Positions 38,666 to 48,169 are shown, numbered from the stretch's first letter. The stretch: DNA of 64,000 nucleotides from Sphingomonas phyllosphaerae (GCF_029623345.1 NZ_JAPYKH010000004.1:62001-126000), one strand, 5' to 3'. Made by a program: numbers and translations. The notes: generated by a model not told the origin, from the sequence alone.

Positions 38666-38863
38666 CTACTCCGGGTCATCGAGCGGCACCGCCGCCTCGA
38701 TCAGCAGCACCGGCACGCCGTCGCGCACCGGATAGCCGCGCCGCGCCGCGTCCGACACCAGCATCCCGCGCGCCTCATCGTAGCGCAGCGGCGTTCGCGT
38801 CGCCGGGCACACCAGCCGCGCCAGCAGCCAGTCGTCGACGATCGGCGACCGCGCGGCGCTCAT
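38666..38863 (-). CDS. Trm112-like (UPF0434/YcaR) protein
   Basis: A 65-residue protein with WLLARLVCPATRTPLRYDEA and RGYPVRDGVPVLLIEAA, the strands of the Trm112 fold, which in other organisms activates methyltransferases. Only one Cys remains, so the zinc site is incomplete, as in most bacterial members. Last gene of a three-gene unit; its ATG overlaps the upstream stop (ATGA). Confidence 0.85.
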   Translation of the reverse strand: MSAARSPIVDDWLLARLVCPATRTPLRYDEARGMLVSDAARRGYPVRDGVPVLLIEAAVPLDDPE

Positions 38864-39483
38864 TGCAGCGTCACTCGATCCTCACCGTCGTGACGACCGA
38901 AGAACTGCATCAGCTGCACCAGAAGCTCGGCGCGATCGGCGATGCCGTCGGCCTCGAGCAACGCCTGTTTGGCCGCCACATCGAACGGCGCGATCTGCGC
39001 GATGCCGTTGACCAGGCTGGTGTCGTCGAGGCGACCGACCGCTTTCCAGTCGACCGCATAGCCCTGCACCGCGGCGAAGCGCCGCGCCTCCAGCTCGAGC
39101 GACGAGCGCGCGCCGAGCGACAGCGTCTCGTCCGGCGGTGATGGCAGCAGCTCCGCCTCGATCTGGCGAAACGGTGTCGTCACCACGATCTCGCGCACTA
39201 GGCGGAACAGCGAAAGGCCCTGCAGGATCAGGTTGTAACGCCCGTCCTCCAGCGCCTCCACCTCGGCGATGCGGCCGACGCAGCCGACCTCGAAGAGCCC
39301 GGGCTTGCCGCGATCCTCGCTGTCCGGGCGCGGCTGAATCATCGCGATACGGCGATCTCGCGCCATCGCGTCCGACACCATCGCGCGGTAACGCGGCTCG
39401 AAGATATGCAGCGGCAGATGCAGCTGCGGGAACAGCAGCGCGCCCGGCAGCGGGAAGATCGAGAGCCGCGTGGTCTCGCTCAT
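38860..39483 (-). CDS. Lon N-terminal-domain (LonSB) protein
   Basis: 207 residues matching the substrate-binding domain of Lon protease without ATPase or protease parts. IFPLPGALLFPQLHLPLHIFEPRYRAMV is the signature, then GCVGRIAEVEALEDGRYNLILQG. A helical C-terminal half has no assigned role. Often found beside YbbN-like thioredoxins in alphaproteobacteria, as here (ATGA overlap upstream). Confidence 0.88.
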   Translation of the reverse strand: MSETTRLSIFPLPGALLFPQLHLPLHIFEPRYRAMVSDAMARDRRIAMIQPRPDSEDRGKPGLFEVGCVGRIAEVEALEDGRYNLILQGLSLFRLVREIVVTTPFRQIEAELLPSPPDETLSLGARSSLELEARRFAAVQGYAVDWKAVGRLDDTSLVNGIAQIAPFDVAAKQALLEADGIADRAELLVQLMQFFGRHDGEDRVTLQ

Positions 39484-40391
39484 CCGAACAACGTCGCCGA
39501 CAGCTTGCGCCGCTGCGCCGCAACCCAGGGATCCTCGAGCCCGACCACTTCGAACAGTTTAAGCAGCTGCTGGCGCGCCGCCCCCTCGTTCCAGTCGCGC
39601 TCGCGCGCGACGATCGACAGGAAGCCCTCCGCCGCCGCGTCGCGGTCTCCCGCGGCCATCCGCGCGTTGGCGAGGTCGTAGCGCGCCTGAAGGTTGTCGG
39701 GGTCGGTCGCCACCGCGGCCTCGAGCGGGGTGAGATCGTCCACCGCGGGCGCGGAGCGCGCCAGCGCCAGCGCTGAGCGTGCGCGCGCGACGTCGGGCAG
39801 CGCCGCGACCTCCTCGGGCAGCGCGGCGATCGCTGCCTCGGCCTCCGCCACCTCACCGGCCGCGACGAGCGCGCGAATCCGGCCCGACAGCACGCCGGGA
39901 TGGTCAGGTGCCATGTCGGCGAGCTGGTCGAAGATCGACAGCGCGCGCGCCGCGTCTCCCTCGGCGAGCACCTGTTCGCCCATCGCGATCAGCGGTTCAA
40001 GCTCGGCCTCCTGCTCCTGTGCCTCGCCCGCGATCGGGAGCTGGCGGAGCAGCTGGTCGAGGAGGGTGCACAGCTGCGACTCGGTGCGCGCGCTGGTCAG
40101 ATCGGCGACGAGCTGCCCTTGGAACATTGCGTAGACGGTCGGGATCGAGCGGATCTGGAATTGGGCGGCGATGAACTGGTCCTTGTCGGTATCGACTTTG
40201 ACCAGCACCACGCCCTTATCGGCGTAATCGGCGGCGACCTTCTCCAGTACAGGGCCCAACGCCTTGCACGGCCCGCACCACTCAGCCCAGAAATCGATGA
40301 TGACGAGGTGAGTCATCGAGGGCTCGACGACCTCGGACCGGAAGCGCTGCACGGCCTCCTTCTCTGCCGATGACATTCCTAGCGTGGCCAA
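39480..40391 (-). CDS. ybbN: YbbN-like thioredoxin co-chaperone with TPR-type C-terminus
   Basis: Thioredoxin domain with active site WCGPC (FWAEWCGPCKALGPVLE) and cis-Pro in IRSIPTVY, then about 190 residues of TPR-like helices (AALPDVARARSALALARS; NLQARYDLANARMAAGDRDAA). The family aids protein folding; E. coli YbbN (CnoX) lacks a full CxxC, whereas this one has it. TTG at 40391 with AGGAG seven bases upstream is the best start; ATG at 40376 is the alternative. 303 residues. Confidence 0.88.
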   Translation of the reverse strand: MATLGMSSAEKEAVQRFRSEVVEPSMTHLVIIDFWAEWCGPCKALGPVLEKVAADYADKGVVLVKVDTDKDQFIAAQFQIRSIPTVYAMFQGQLVADLTSARTESQLCTLLDQLLRQLPIAGEAQEQEAELEPLIAMGEQVLAEGDAARALSIFDQLADMAPDHPGVLSGRIRALVAAGEVAEAEAAIAALPEEVAALPDVARARSALALARSAPAVDDLTPLEAAVATDPDNLQARYDLANARMAAGDRDAAAEGFLSIVARERDWNEGAARQQLLKLFEVVGLEDPWVAAQRRKLSATLFG

Positions 40392-40562
40392 GGGGCGCTC
40401 CTGCGATTGCTGGGGCCCTTATGTGGGAAGGCCGCAGGGGATACAAACCCCCCCGGAGCCCTGTGGGCCTCATCGAGTGGCGCTGATCCAGTAGCAGCGA
40501 GCTTGAAGCCCGATCGGGCGCAGGCAAGAGGCTCGTCCTCCTCGACGCATCACCCTCCATTC

Positions 40563-40637
40563 GGTTCAGGATCCACGGTGCCGCAAACGCCTCGCGATCC
40601 GAGTGCGCGCGACGGTGGATCCTGAACCAAGTTCAGG
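40563..40637. repeat. Intergenic palindromic repeat (GTTCAGGATCCAC family)
   Basis: GGTTCAGGATCCAC (40563-40576) is perfectly inverted at 40615-40628, and CCTGAAC/GTTCAGG form a second, smaller stem at 40621-40637. It fills the middle of the 278-base gap between ybbN and the TorF porin gene. Repeats of the CCTGAAC-AA-GTTCAGG type are very common in sphingomonad genomes. Confidence 0.8.
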
Positions 40638-40669
40638 ATGGCGCCATCAGTCGAGACGGCTTCTCCCGC

Positions 40670-41521
40670 TCAGAACGCCGCGGTCAGCGACACCACCACG
40701 GTGCTGCCCGCGATCGTGCCGGTGCCGTCCTGCCCCTTGCTGAAGCTCGGCTGGAGATAGGCCGCTTCGCGCTCGGAGATGTTGGTGTCGATGTAGGCGA
40801 CACCCAGGGTCAACGGGGTGGTTGGGATCGCGTAGTCGGCACCGAGCATCCAGTCGACATACTCGCCGGTCGGCGCAACGCTGGTGGCGAACGGCCCGAG
40901 TCCCTTGTTGCCTTTGGAGGCGCCGATATGCGCCTTTGCGGTCAGCCCGGTGTTCGGAATCGCCGCGGCGACGTCGCCCCAAACGTAGAGATTGTCGTTC
41001 TTATCGCCTGGTCGGTCGTACACGCCGTTCGCTGCCGAGGTGCCGTTGAGATACCAGGCGCCGAGCGCTTCCTGCTTTGGCGCATAGGCGACCCCGGCGG
41101 TCAGCGAGGCGGGGCCCAGCGTGCCCGACAGCTTGGCATAAGGCTCGATGAAGTCGGTGTTATCGAAGCCGCCCGGGTACATGTACCAGGTCGCGCCGAC
41201 GTCGAGCGTCCCGCCGCCGACGGGGAATTTGTAGCCCGCGATCAGGTCGAGCTCCATGTTGGCACCGCCGAACGTACCCCAGCCCGCCAGGTTCGAGCCC
41301 CAGGTGCCGATGTAGAGGCCACTCTCGTGCGCGATGGTGAAGCCGCCCTGCACCGCGAGATTCTCGTCGGACTGCGATACGCCACGAAAGCGATAGTCGC
41401 TAACAAGGCCGACCGAGCCGGACACGGTGACAGGCTTCGGCGGCGCGGTCTCCTGCGCGGCAGCGGGGACGGCGAGGCCAGTGGCGAGCAGCGCCGCGGC
41501 GAGACGAAGACGATAGTTCAT
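40670..41521 (-). CDS. TorF-family putative porin
   Basis: Outer-membrane beta-barrel of 283 residues with a signal peptide (MNYRLRLAAALLATGLAVPAAAQ). SGSVGLVSDYRFRGVSQSDENLAVQG is the family signature, and TVVVSLTAAF with a final Phe is the barrel assembly signal. Substrate is unknown; family members are often neighbours of ammonium or other transporters. The next upstream gene here is a SulP transporter, 167 bases away, same strand. Confidence 0.85.
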   Translation of the reverse strand: MNYRLRLAAALLATGLAVPAAAQETAPPKPVTVSGSVGLVSDYRFRGVSQSDENLAVQGGFTIAHESGLYIGTWGSNLAGWGTFGGANMELDLIAGYKFPVGGGTLDVGATWYMYPGGFDNTDFIEPYAKLSGTLGPASLTAGVAYAPKQEALGAWYLNGTSAANGVYDRPGDKNDNLYVWGDVAAAIPNTGLTAKAHIGASKGNKGLGPFATSVAPTGEYVDWMLGADYAIPTTPLTLGVAYIDTNISEREAAYLQPSFSKGQDGTGTIAGSTVVVSLTAAF

Positions 41522-41687
41522 GGAACCTCCCTTGTGGCAGAGGCTCCTCCTGCTCGTGACCCGGGCTCGCTCTCCCCCGCGCCGCTAAAGGCGTCGGGAG
41601 GGCAGCCGCTAAACCACCCTCCCGACGTATTCGGGCTATGTTGCCCGATTATTTCCGCTTGATGTCAAAATGTGCTGCTGCACCTGC

Positions 41688-43235
41688 TCAATGACGATGC
41701 TCGCCGAGTGTGGCGATCCTGCCACGCGCTCCGGTGATCTCCACCGTCGCGCCGGCGGCGCGACGGCGCTGGAACCAGTCGCGCAGCATCTCGGCGCTGG
41801 TGTGATCGACCGCGTCGAGCCGCGAGGCATCAATCCGCACGTTGGTGCCGGCGGGCACGCGATCGAGCGTATCGGAGAGCTTCGGCAGCGTCACGAAGGT
41901 GGCGGTGCCGTCGAGCGTGATCGCGTGCGACTCACCGTCGCTCGCCTCGAAGACCTTGAGCCGCAGACGGTGCAGATGCGGCACCAGCTCGAGCATGGTC
42001 AGGCCGATGCCGACCAGCACGCCGGTGAGCAGGTCGGTCGTCACTACCGTCACCAGCGTCGCCGCCCAGATCAGCACCGGCAGCGCGCCATAGTCGCGGA
42101 ACAGGTGCGTGGCATGCTTGACGCTCACCAGCCGCACCCCGGTCACCACCAGCACCGCGCCCAGCGCCGCCATCGGGATGGCGGTGAGCACGAAGGGCAG
42201 CGCGGCGACGAAGCCGAGGATCCACACGCCGTGTAGCATCGACGACAGCCGCGTCGCCGCCTGCGCCTGGACGTTGGCCGAGCTCCGCACGATCACGCCG
42301 GTCATCGGCAGCGCGCCGGCAAGCCCGCAGAGAAGGTTGCCGATGCCCTGTGCGCGCAGCTCCTTGTTATAGTCGGTGCGGACGCCGTCGTGCATCTTGT
42401 CGACCGCCGCGGCCGAGAGCAGGGTCTCGGCCGAAGCAATGAAGGCGATCGCGAGCGCCGCGGCGAAGATGGAAGGGTTGAGCCAGCTCACCAGCGCCGA
42501 CGCACTCGGCGGCGCGATCGCGCCCACGATCGAGGCGGGCACCTGGACGCGCGCGACGTCGAGCCCCAGCGACAGCAACGTGCCGACGACGACACCGACC
42601 AGCGCGCCCGGCAGCAGCCGCAGCGCCCGCGGGCGGAACTTCTCCCAGGCCAGCATCGCCAGGATCGTGGCGACGCCGATGGCGAAAGCGAACTCGGTCG
42701 CCTGCAGGTTGCTCGACAGGCCGAACAGCCGTCCCGGCGCCGCCGCGAGGTTCTGCAACCCGCTTGGCAGCGGGCGATGGTCGAACAACACGTGGAACTG
42801 GCCGACGACGATCAGCACGCCGATACCCGCAAGCATGCCGTGCACCACTGCCGGCGAGATCGCCTTGAACCAGCCGCCGAGCCGGAACACGCCGGCGACG
42901 AACTGGACCAGCCCCGCGAGGATGAGGATCGGCCCGAGCGCGCCGATGCCCTGGTCGCGCACCAGCTCGTAGACGATCACCGCAAGGCCCGCCGCGGGGC
43001 CGCTGACCTGAAGCGGCGAACCCGCGATCGCGCCGACGACGATGCCGCCGATGATGCCGGTGATCAGGCCCTTCTCGGCCGGAACGCCCGAGGCGATCGC
43101 GATCCCCATGCATAATGGCATGGCGACGAGGAAGACGACGATCGAGGCGGTGAGGTCGCGTCCGAGAAAGCGGACGGCGGGCATCGACACGCCGGGCCGC
43201 GCCGCCACCGCGGTCGATGAGGCAAGGCTGGCCAT
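41688..43235 (-). CDS. SulP-family anion transporter with C-terminal STAS domain
   Basis: Inner-membrane permease for sulfate, bicarbonate or a related anion. About 11-12 hydrophobic segments occupy residues 25-400; early motifs AGSPLQVSGPAAGLAVIVYEL and GIGNLLCGLAGALPMTGVIVRS are SulP signatures. A STAS domain (residues about 425-510) ends the protein. The substrate is not decided by sequence; no carbonic anhydrase is adjacent, which would have favoured bicarbonate. The two-component pair upstream may control it. 515 residues. Confidence 0.9.
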   Translation of the reverse strand: MASLASSTAVAARPGVSMPAVRFLGRDLTASIVVFLVAMPLCMGIAIASGVPAEKGLITGIIGGIVVGAIAGSPLQVSGPAAGLAVIVYELVRDQGIGALGPILILAGLVQFVAGVFRLGGWFKAISPAVVHGMLAGIGVLIVVGQFHVLFDHRPLPSGLQNLAAAPGRLFGLSSNLQATEFAFAIGVATILAMLAWEKFRPRALRLLPGALVGVVVGTLLSLGLDVARVQVPASIVGAIAPPSASALVSWLNPSIFAAALAIAFIASAETLLSAAAVDKMHDGVRTDYNKELRAQGIGNLLCGLAGALPMTGVIVRSSANVQAQAATRLSSMLHGVWILGFVAALPFVLTAIPMAALGAVLVVTGVRLVSVKHATHLFRDYGALPVLIWAATLVTVVTTDLLTGVLVGIGLTMLELVPHLHRLRLKVFEASDGESHAITLDGTATFVTLPKLSDTLDRVPAGTNVRIDASRLDAVDHTSAEMLRDWFQRRRAAGATVEITGARGRIATLGEHRH

Positions 43236-43444
43236 CACCCCGCGACCCGGCGCTGGGCGGGAAGGATCGGCTGAGACGCCGCGACCTCTCGACTGAACAC
43301 GCGTTCGCTGGCGTCGTCCACGGCGGCAACCTCCTGGTGAGCAATCGTCCAGGCACTAGCGCCGCGTGGTGTCCCGCGTTCGACCAAGGCGTGTCGTTGT
43401 GTTGCCCGCCCCGCACCACCACCTCCCGGCCGGCAGGAAGCGCG

Positions 43445-44758
43445 TCAGCGTCGCGGCAGCACAATCTCCGCACGCAGTCCGCCCTCGCCGCGGTTGGACA
43501 AGGCGAGCGTGCCACCCTCTGCAGCGACGGCGAGCTGAACGATCGACAGTCCCAGCCCGAACCCCACCGTGTCGCGCCCGCGCGCCGGGTCGAGCCGGAC
43601 GAAGGGCTCGAGCACGCGCGTGAGCTGGTCGTCGGGGATACCCGGTCCGTCGTCCTCGACACGGATCGTCAGCGCTGCGTCGCCGGGCAGCAGCGTCAGC
43701 CGTACGCGCTCGCCGTAGTGGAGCGCGTTCTCCACCAGGTTGACCAACGCGCGCTTGAAGCCGAGCCGGCGCACGCTCCACTCGCAGTGATCCGGCCCGC
43801 TATATTCGGCGTCTGCCCCGCGATCTTGCGCGTCGTCGATCACGGTGGCGCACATTACCGCCAAGTCGACCACCGTGGGCGGCTCGGGCTCCGCCTCGCC
43901 GCCGAGAAAGGCGAGCAGCGAGGTTATCATCGACTCCATCTCGGCGACGTCGTGCGCGATCGCCTCGCGTGCCTCGAGCTGCGGCAGCGACTCGGTACGC
44001 AGGTGGAGCCGCGCCAGCGGCGTGCGCAGATCGTGCCCGACGGCCGCCAGCGCCTGCGTGCGCCCCACGATGAGCGCCTGGATCCGGTCCTGCATGCGGT
44101 TGAACGCGCCGATCACGCGCCGCACCTCGCCGGGCCCGTCCTCTTGCACCGGGACGACATCGCCGTGGCCGACCCGCTCGGCCGCGGCGGCGAGCCGTCG
44201 CAGCGGCAGCAGCACGCGCCGCAGCAGGATCCCGCCCAGCACCATCAGCGCGATCGCGGGTACCATCGCCAGCGCGATCCGCTCGAACGCGAGATTGATC
44301 GTCGCCACCGGTTCAAGCGTGCGGAAATACAGCCCGCTGCCATCGGGCAGTCGCAGCCCGCCGGTAACAACCGAATGACGCCCCGGAGTATGGATGCGCA
44401 GCCGCAGGTCGGTCGCGGCGAGCGAGGGCTCCCACTCGATCACCTGGCGCTGCATCTCGTCCAGCGCAGGGGCGATCGGCGGCGGCGGCGGCAGCGCCTC
44501 GCTCCAGCGCAGCGCGTACCGATCGGTGGTGAGCTCGGCCGCCATGCGCTCGCGCTGCGCCGCGGGCCGCTCTGCGAGCAGGCGGCGGCTGATGACGAGA
44601 TGCTCGGCGAGCCGGTTGGCCTCGTCGTCGCGGACCGCGAAGCGGCTCGCACGCTCGTAGAGCAAGGTGCTGGCGCCGAACTCGATCACCAGGGTCAGCA
44701 GCAGGATCGCCACCACCTGGCCGAGCAGGCCGAGCGCGGGCCGGCGCAGCGAGCGCAT
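43445..44758 (-). CDS. Sensor histidine kinase, EnvZ-like
   Basis: Membrane sensor kinase with helices at about residues 8-30 and 180-200, a periplasmic domain between, HAMP, then HisKA with phospho-acceptor His in AVGHDLRTPLARLHLR. The ATPase has N box NLVENALHYG, G1 DDGPGIP and G2 GFGLGLSIVQ. 437 residues. It lies 11 bases after the response regulator gene. The stimulus is unknown. Confidence 0.93.
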   Translation of the reverse strand: MRSLRRPALGLLGQVVAILLLTLVIEFGASTLLYERASRFAVRDDEANRLAEHLVISRRLLAERPAAQRERMAAELTTDRYALRWSEALPPPPPIAPALDEMQRQVIEWEPSLAATDLRLRIHTPGRHSVVTGGLRLPDGSGLYFRTLEPVATINLAFERIALAMVPAIALMVLGGILLRRVLLPLRRLAAAAERVGHGDVVPVQEDGPGEVRRVIGAFNRMQDRIQALIVGRTQALAAVGHDLRTPLARLHLRTESLPQLEAREAIAHDVAEMESMITSLLAFLGGEAEPEPPTVVDLAVMCATVIDDAQDRGADAEYSGPDHCEWSVRRLGFKRALVNLVENALHYGERVRLTLLPGDAALTIRVEDDGPGIPDDQLTRVLEPFVRLDPARGRDTVGFGLGLSIVQLAVAAEGGTLALSNRGEGGLRAEIVLPRR

Positions 44759-44769
44759 GCGCGCGCGGG

Positions 44770-45480
44770 TCAGCCGCGCTCGACCGGCGCGTTGAGCATA
44801 TAGCCGACGCCGCGCACCGTCACGATCGGCGCTGGCGCCCCGGCGCTGCCGAGCTTGCGGCGCAGCCGGCTGATCAGCACGTCGATCGAGCGGTCCGAAC
44901 TATCGCCAAGCCGGGTGCGGCTGAGCTCGATCAGCCGCTCGCGCGCGATCACGCGCTGGGCATGGTCGGCAAGCACGACAAGCAGGTCGAACTCGGCGCC
45001 GGTGAGATCGACGATCGCGCCGCTGGGCGAGCTGAGTTCGCGGCGCGGCAGGTTGATCGTCCAGCCGTCGAACGTCAGCATGCCCTGGTCGCCCGCGCCG
45101 GCGCGCCGGTCAAGCGCGGGGCGGCGCAGCACCGCGCGCACCCGCGCCACCAGCTCGCGCGTGCCGAACGGCTTGGCGATATAATCGTCCGCGCCCAGCT
45201 CGAGCCCGACGACGCGATCGGTCTCGCTGGCGCGCGCCGACATGAAGATGATCGGCACGTCGCTCTTCTGGCGCAGCGAGCGGCACAGGTCGATCCCGCT
45301 GGTGCCGGGCAGCATGATGTCGAGCAGCACGAGGTCCACCGGCCCCGAATCGAGCGCGAGCCACATCTCCGGCGCAGCGGAGGCGGGACGGACCGCGAAG
45401 CCGTTCTCCTGCAGCGCGCGCGCGGTGAGCATGCGGAGCGAGGGATCGTCCTCGACGAGCAGGATCGTTGGAGCGGTCAT
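44770..45480 (-). CDS. OmpR-family response regulator
   Basis: Receiver domain (VEDDPSLRM, phospho-acceptor in VDLVLLDIMLPGTSG, K in YIAKPFGTRELV) followed by a winged-helix DNA-binding domain ending SIDVLISRLRRKLG and VRGVGYML. 236 residues. Partner of the adjacent kinase; probable targets are the downstream SulP and TorF genes or distant ones. Confidence 0.94.
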   Translation of the reverse strand: MTAPTILLVEDDPSLRMLTARALQENGFAVRPASAAPEMWLALDSGPVDLVLLDIMLPGTSGIDLCRSLRQKSDVPIIFMSARASETDRVVGLELGADDYIAKPFGTRELVARVRAVLRRPALDRRAGAGDQGMLTFDGWTINLPRRELSSPSGAIVDLTGAEFDLLVVLADHAQRVIARERLIELSRTRLGDSSDRSIDVLISRLRRKLGSAGAPAPIVTVRGVGYMLNAPVERG

Positions 45481-45639
45481 GCCAGCGGGACCTAAGGTCA
45501 GGGCTGATCGGGGTCAATTCGCGCGTGCGGCAGAAAAATGCGGGGGCGTGTAAAAAGCTGTTGCCGGGCGTCGAGGCCGCTGCTAGTGGCCGCGCCTCAC
45601 CCAGCCGGTCCTCTCCACGAGGGCGGCACAGGCGCCAGA

Positions 45640-45714
45640 GCGGGCGTAGCTCAGGGGTAGAGCACAACCTTGCCAAGGTTGGGGTCGAGGGTTCGAATCC
45701 CTTCGCCCGCTCCA
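45640..45714 (+). tRNA. tRNA-Gly (anticodon GCC)
   Basis: Full cloverleaf: acceptor GCGGGCG/CGCCCGC, D-arm GCTCAGGGGTAGAGC, anticodon stem CAACC/GGTTG with loop TTGCCAA (GCC at 45672-45674), T-arm GAGGGTTCGAATCCCTT, discriminator T and encoded CCA. It stands alone between two divergent/convergent protein genes. Confidence 0.97.
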
Positions 45715-45764
45715 GTTTCCGTCCTGTCGCGCCGCACCCGGTCACCGGCCCGGTGCCTTGTCCT

Positions 45765-46319
45765 TCACAGCGCGATCGGTGGACCGCGGCGTTCCATGCC
45801 ATAGGCGCGGAGCAAATCGGCGTCCTTCTCCTGCGAGTAACCGCCCGGCGCGAAGCCGAGCTTCTCCCAGGCGTTGAAGAAGGCCTCCATCTTGCCCGCC
45901 GGCGCGTAGCTCAGCACCATCCGCCCCGTTCCGGTGCCGACGAACGCCCAGGCATGCGGCACCCCGCGCGGCCCGAGGATGCAGTCCCCGGCGCCGAGCG
46001 AATAGCGTTGATCGCCGACCTGGACGACATAGTCGCCCGCCACGACGTAGAACAATTCGTCCTCGCCATGATGGACATGAAGAGGTGGTCCGCCGCGTCG
46101 CTGGTTGGCCTGCTCGATCACGAACAGCGCGCCGCCGGTCTCCCGCGTCACCACTTTGTAGGTGGTGGCGCTGACGCCGATGCGGTGCGGGCGGCCGTCG
46201 TGGTCGCTGCCCGCCCGCACCACCGCCGGCAGCGCCGTCGTCGCGCCGGCTGGCTCGCTGAGCAAGGCGCCGCCGGTCAAGGTGGCCAGCGGAAGCCCCA
46301 GGATGGTGCGGCGTTCCAT
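45765..46319 (-). CDS. Cupin-domain protein with signal-like N-terminus
   Basis: 184 residues; start at 46319 with AGGAGG eight bases upstream. The N-terminus MERRTILGLPLATLTGGALL looks like an export signal. Cupin motif 1: PPLHVHHGEDELFYVVAGDYVVQVGD (two or three His and Glu); motif 2: GPRGVPHAWAFVG. Metal-binding dioxygenase or isomerase-type cupin; substrate unknown. Confidence 0.82.
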   Translation of the reverse strand: MERRTILGLPLATLTGGALLSEPAGATTALPAVVRAGSDHDGRPHRIGVSATTYKVVTRETGGALFVIEQANQRRGGPPLHVHHGEDELFYVVAGDYVVQVGDQRYSLGAGDCILGPRGVPHAWAFVGTGTGRMVLSYAPAGKMEAFFNAWEKLGFAPGGYSQEKDADLLRAYGMERRGPPIAL

Positions 46320-46525
46320 GCTTCTTTCCTCCTGCTGGCAGTCGGTTCGCCCTGATTCGTCGGCGGCATCGGCGGCCGGAGCGTAGCACGGCCACGATCC
46401 TCGCCGGCTGCGCTTTGATTTACAGGTGATCGCGACGCCCCGCCGATCGGAGCAGGGCGGTGGAGCGCTCCGCCCGCGCGGGCGCGAATTGACGCGACCG
46501 GCGGCGCACGCCACATCCCCACCCC

Positions 46526-47203
46526 ATGCCGTTCCGCCTGTTCACGCCCCTGCTCTCCGGCGCGCACTTCCGCGAACGGCTGATCGCCTGCCTCGGCGCG
46601 GCGCTCGGCATCGCACTCACCGCCCTGATCTGCGCGGCGCTTCGGCTCGAGTACGCCGACCTGCCGCTGATCGTGGCACCGCTCGGCGCCTCCGCGGTGC
46701 TGGTCTTCGCGGTCCCGGCGAGCCCGCTGGCGCAGCCCTGGCCGGTGATCGGCGGCAACACGCTCTCCGCGCTGGTCGGCGTCGCGGTGTATCAACTCGT
46801 TCCCGGCGTCGCCCTCGCCGCCGGCGTGGCGGTCGGCGCTGCGATCCTCGTCATGTCGCTGCTGCGCTGCCTTCATCCACCCGGCGGCGCGGCGGCGCTC
46901 ACCGCGGTGATCGGCGGACCCGCGGTCCATGCCGCAGGCTTCGGCTTCGCGCTGCTGCCGGTGGCGCTCAATTCGTTGACGCTGGTCGCCGCGGGGTGGC
47001 TGTTCCACCGCGTCACCAAACGTTCCTTTCCGCATCGTGCCGCGGCGCCGGTCGCCGCCGGGCTCCACGCCGCCGACATCGACGCCGCGCTCGCCGACCT
47101 GCACGAGACCTTCGACATCGCGCCGCAGGATCTCGACGCGCTGCTCACCCGCGCCGAATGGCATGCGGCGCAGCGCAGCGCCGTGTTGCCGCGTCGACGC
47201 TAG
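46526..47203 (+). CDS. HPP-family membrane protein
   Basis: Four hydrophobic helices (residues about 18-40, 47-65, 72-110, 125-150) with the defining motif LLRCLHPPGGAAALTAVIGG. The roughly 60-residue C-terminal tail is soluble and lacks the CBS pair found in larger relatives. Some cyanobacterial and chloroplast HPP proteins move nitrite; function here is not known. 225 residues. Confidence 0.82.
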   Translation: MPFRLFTPLLSGAHFRERLIACLGAALGIALTALICAALRLEYADLPLIVAPLGASAVLVFAVPASPLAQPWPVIGGNTLSALVGVAVYQLVPGVALAAGVAVGAAILVMSLLRCLHPPGGAAALTAVIGGPAVHAAGFGFALLPVALNSLTLVAAGWLFHRVTKRSFPHRAAAPVAAGLHAADIDAALADLHETFDIAPQDLDALLTRAEWHAAQRSAVLPRRR

Positions 47204-47262
47204 CGCGGTCGATCCTTGCGGCGCCGCGGCGATGGACAGCGCGCGCCGGACTCGGCACGCCC

Positions 47263-48078
47263 ATGGCCATGACGAGCGAAGCACCCATACGAGTCGGCAT
47301 CGGCGGCTGGACCTTCGAGCCGTGGCGCGGCACCTTCTATCCCGAGAAATGGCCGCACAAGCGCGAGCTGGACTATGCCAGCCGCCACGTCACCGCGATC
47401 GAAGTGAACGGCACCTTCTACTCGTCGTTCAAGCCCGCGACCTTCGCCACATGGCGCGAGAGCGCGCCCGACGGTTTCGTCTTCGCGCTCAAGGCGTCGC
47501 GCTATTGCGTCACGCGCAAGGTGCTGGCCGAGGCGGGGGAGTCGGTGCAACGCTTCGTCGGTCAGGGAATCACCGAGCTGGGCGACAAGCTCGGCCCGAT
47601 CCTGTGGCAGATGGCCGGAACGCGGAGGTTCGATCCGGACGACCTGCGCGCCTTCCTCGCGCTGTTGCCGGCGAAGCAGGACGGCGTCGCGTTGCGCCAC
47701 GCGATCCAAGTGCGGCACGAGTCGTTCGCGGCGCCGGAGTTCGTCGCGCTGTGCCGCGCCGCCGGGGTGGCGATCGTCTACGGCGACTCGGCCGACTATC
47801 CCGCGCTCGCCGACGTTTCGGGCGACTTCGTCTACGCCCGGCTGGAGGACGCGCGTGAGGAGGAGCCAGCCGGCTATGCGCCGGATGCACTGGACCGTTG
47901 GGCGACGGTGGCGCGCGACTGGGCGGCGGGGAAGAGCCCCGCCGGGCTGCCCTATGTTGCCGACCCGGCGCCGGTGCGGCCGCGCGACACGTTCGTGTTC
48001 ATGATCAATGGCGCGAAGGTTCGCGCGCCGCACGCCGCGATGGCGCTGCTCGGGCGGTTGGGGTGGACACCGGCGTAG
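47263..48078 (+). CDS. DUF72-family protein (YecE-like)
   Basis: 271 residues, TIM-barrel fold family of unknown function. The opening RVGIGGWTFEPWRGTFYP and AIEVNGTFYSSFKPATFATW, then VFALKASRYCVT and the late FVFMINGAKVRAPHAA are family marks. ATG at 47263 or 47269. No operon partner is evident. Confidence 0.88.
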   Translation: MAMTSEAPIRVGIGGWTFEPWRGTFYPEKWPHKRELDYASRHVTAIEVNGTFYSSFKPATFATWRESAPDGFVFALKASRYCVTRKVLAEAGESVQRFVGQGITELGDKLGPILWQMAGTRRFDPDDLRAFLALLPAKQDGVALRHAIQVRHESFAAPEFVALCRAAGVAIVYGDSADYPALADVSGDFVYARLEDAREEEPAGYAPDALDRWATVARDWAAGKSPAGLPYVADPAPVRPRDTFVFMINGAKVRAPHAAMALLGRLGWTPA

Positions 48079-48169
48079 CGCGAATGTTGAGTCGCCACGC
48101 GGGTTCAAGCGCGTGGCGTAGCGTGCCGGTGCGTCGCCCCGGACGCGCGAATGTTGCGAATGTTGAGTC
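48079..48169. repeat. Dispersed repeat, copies 2 and 3 (CGAATGTTGAGTC family)
   Basis: GCGCGAATGTTGAGTC begins right at the DUF72 stop (48079) and a 24-base unit with the core CGAATGTTGCGAATGTTGAG lies at 48146-48169. The latter is the exact reverse complement of 9099-9122. The repeats occupy the 277-base gap before the convergent ribH gene. Confidence 0.75.

Noticed and set aside
48079..48169. The repeated CGAATGTTGAGTC units as a small CRISPR array
   Set aside because: There are only two or three units, unevenly spaced and of unequal length, with no cas gene, and the repeat recurs singly elsewhere.
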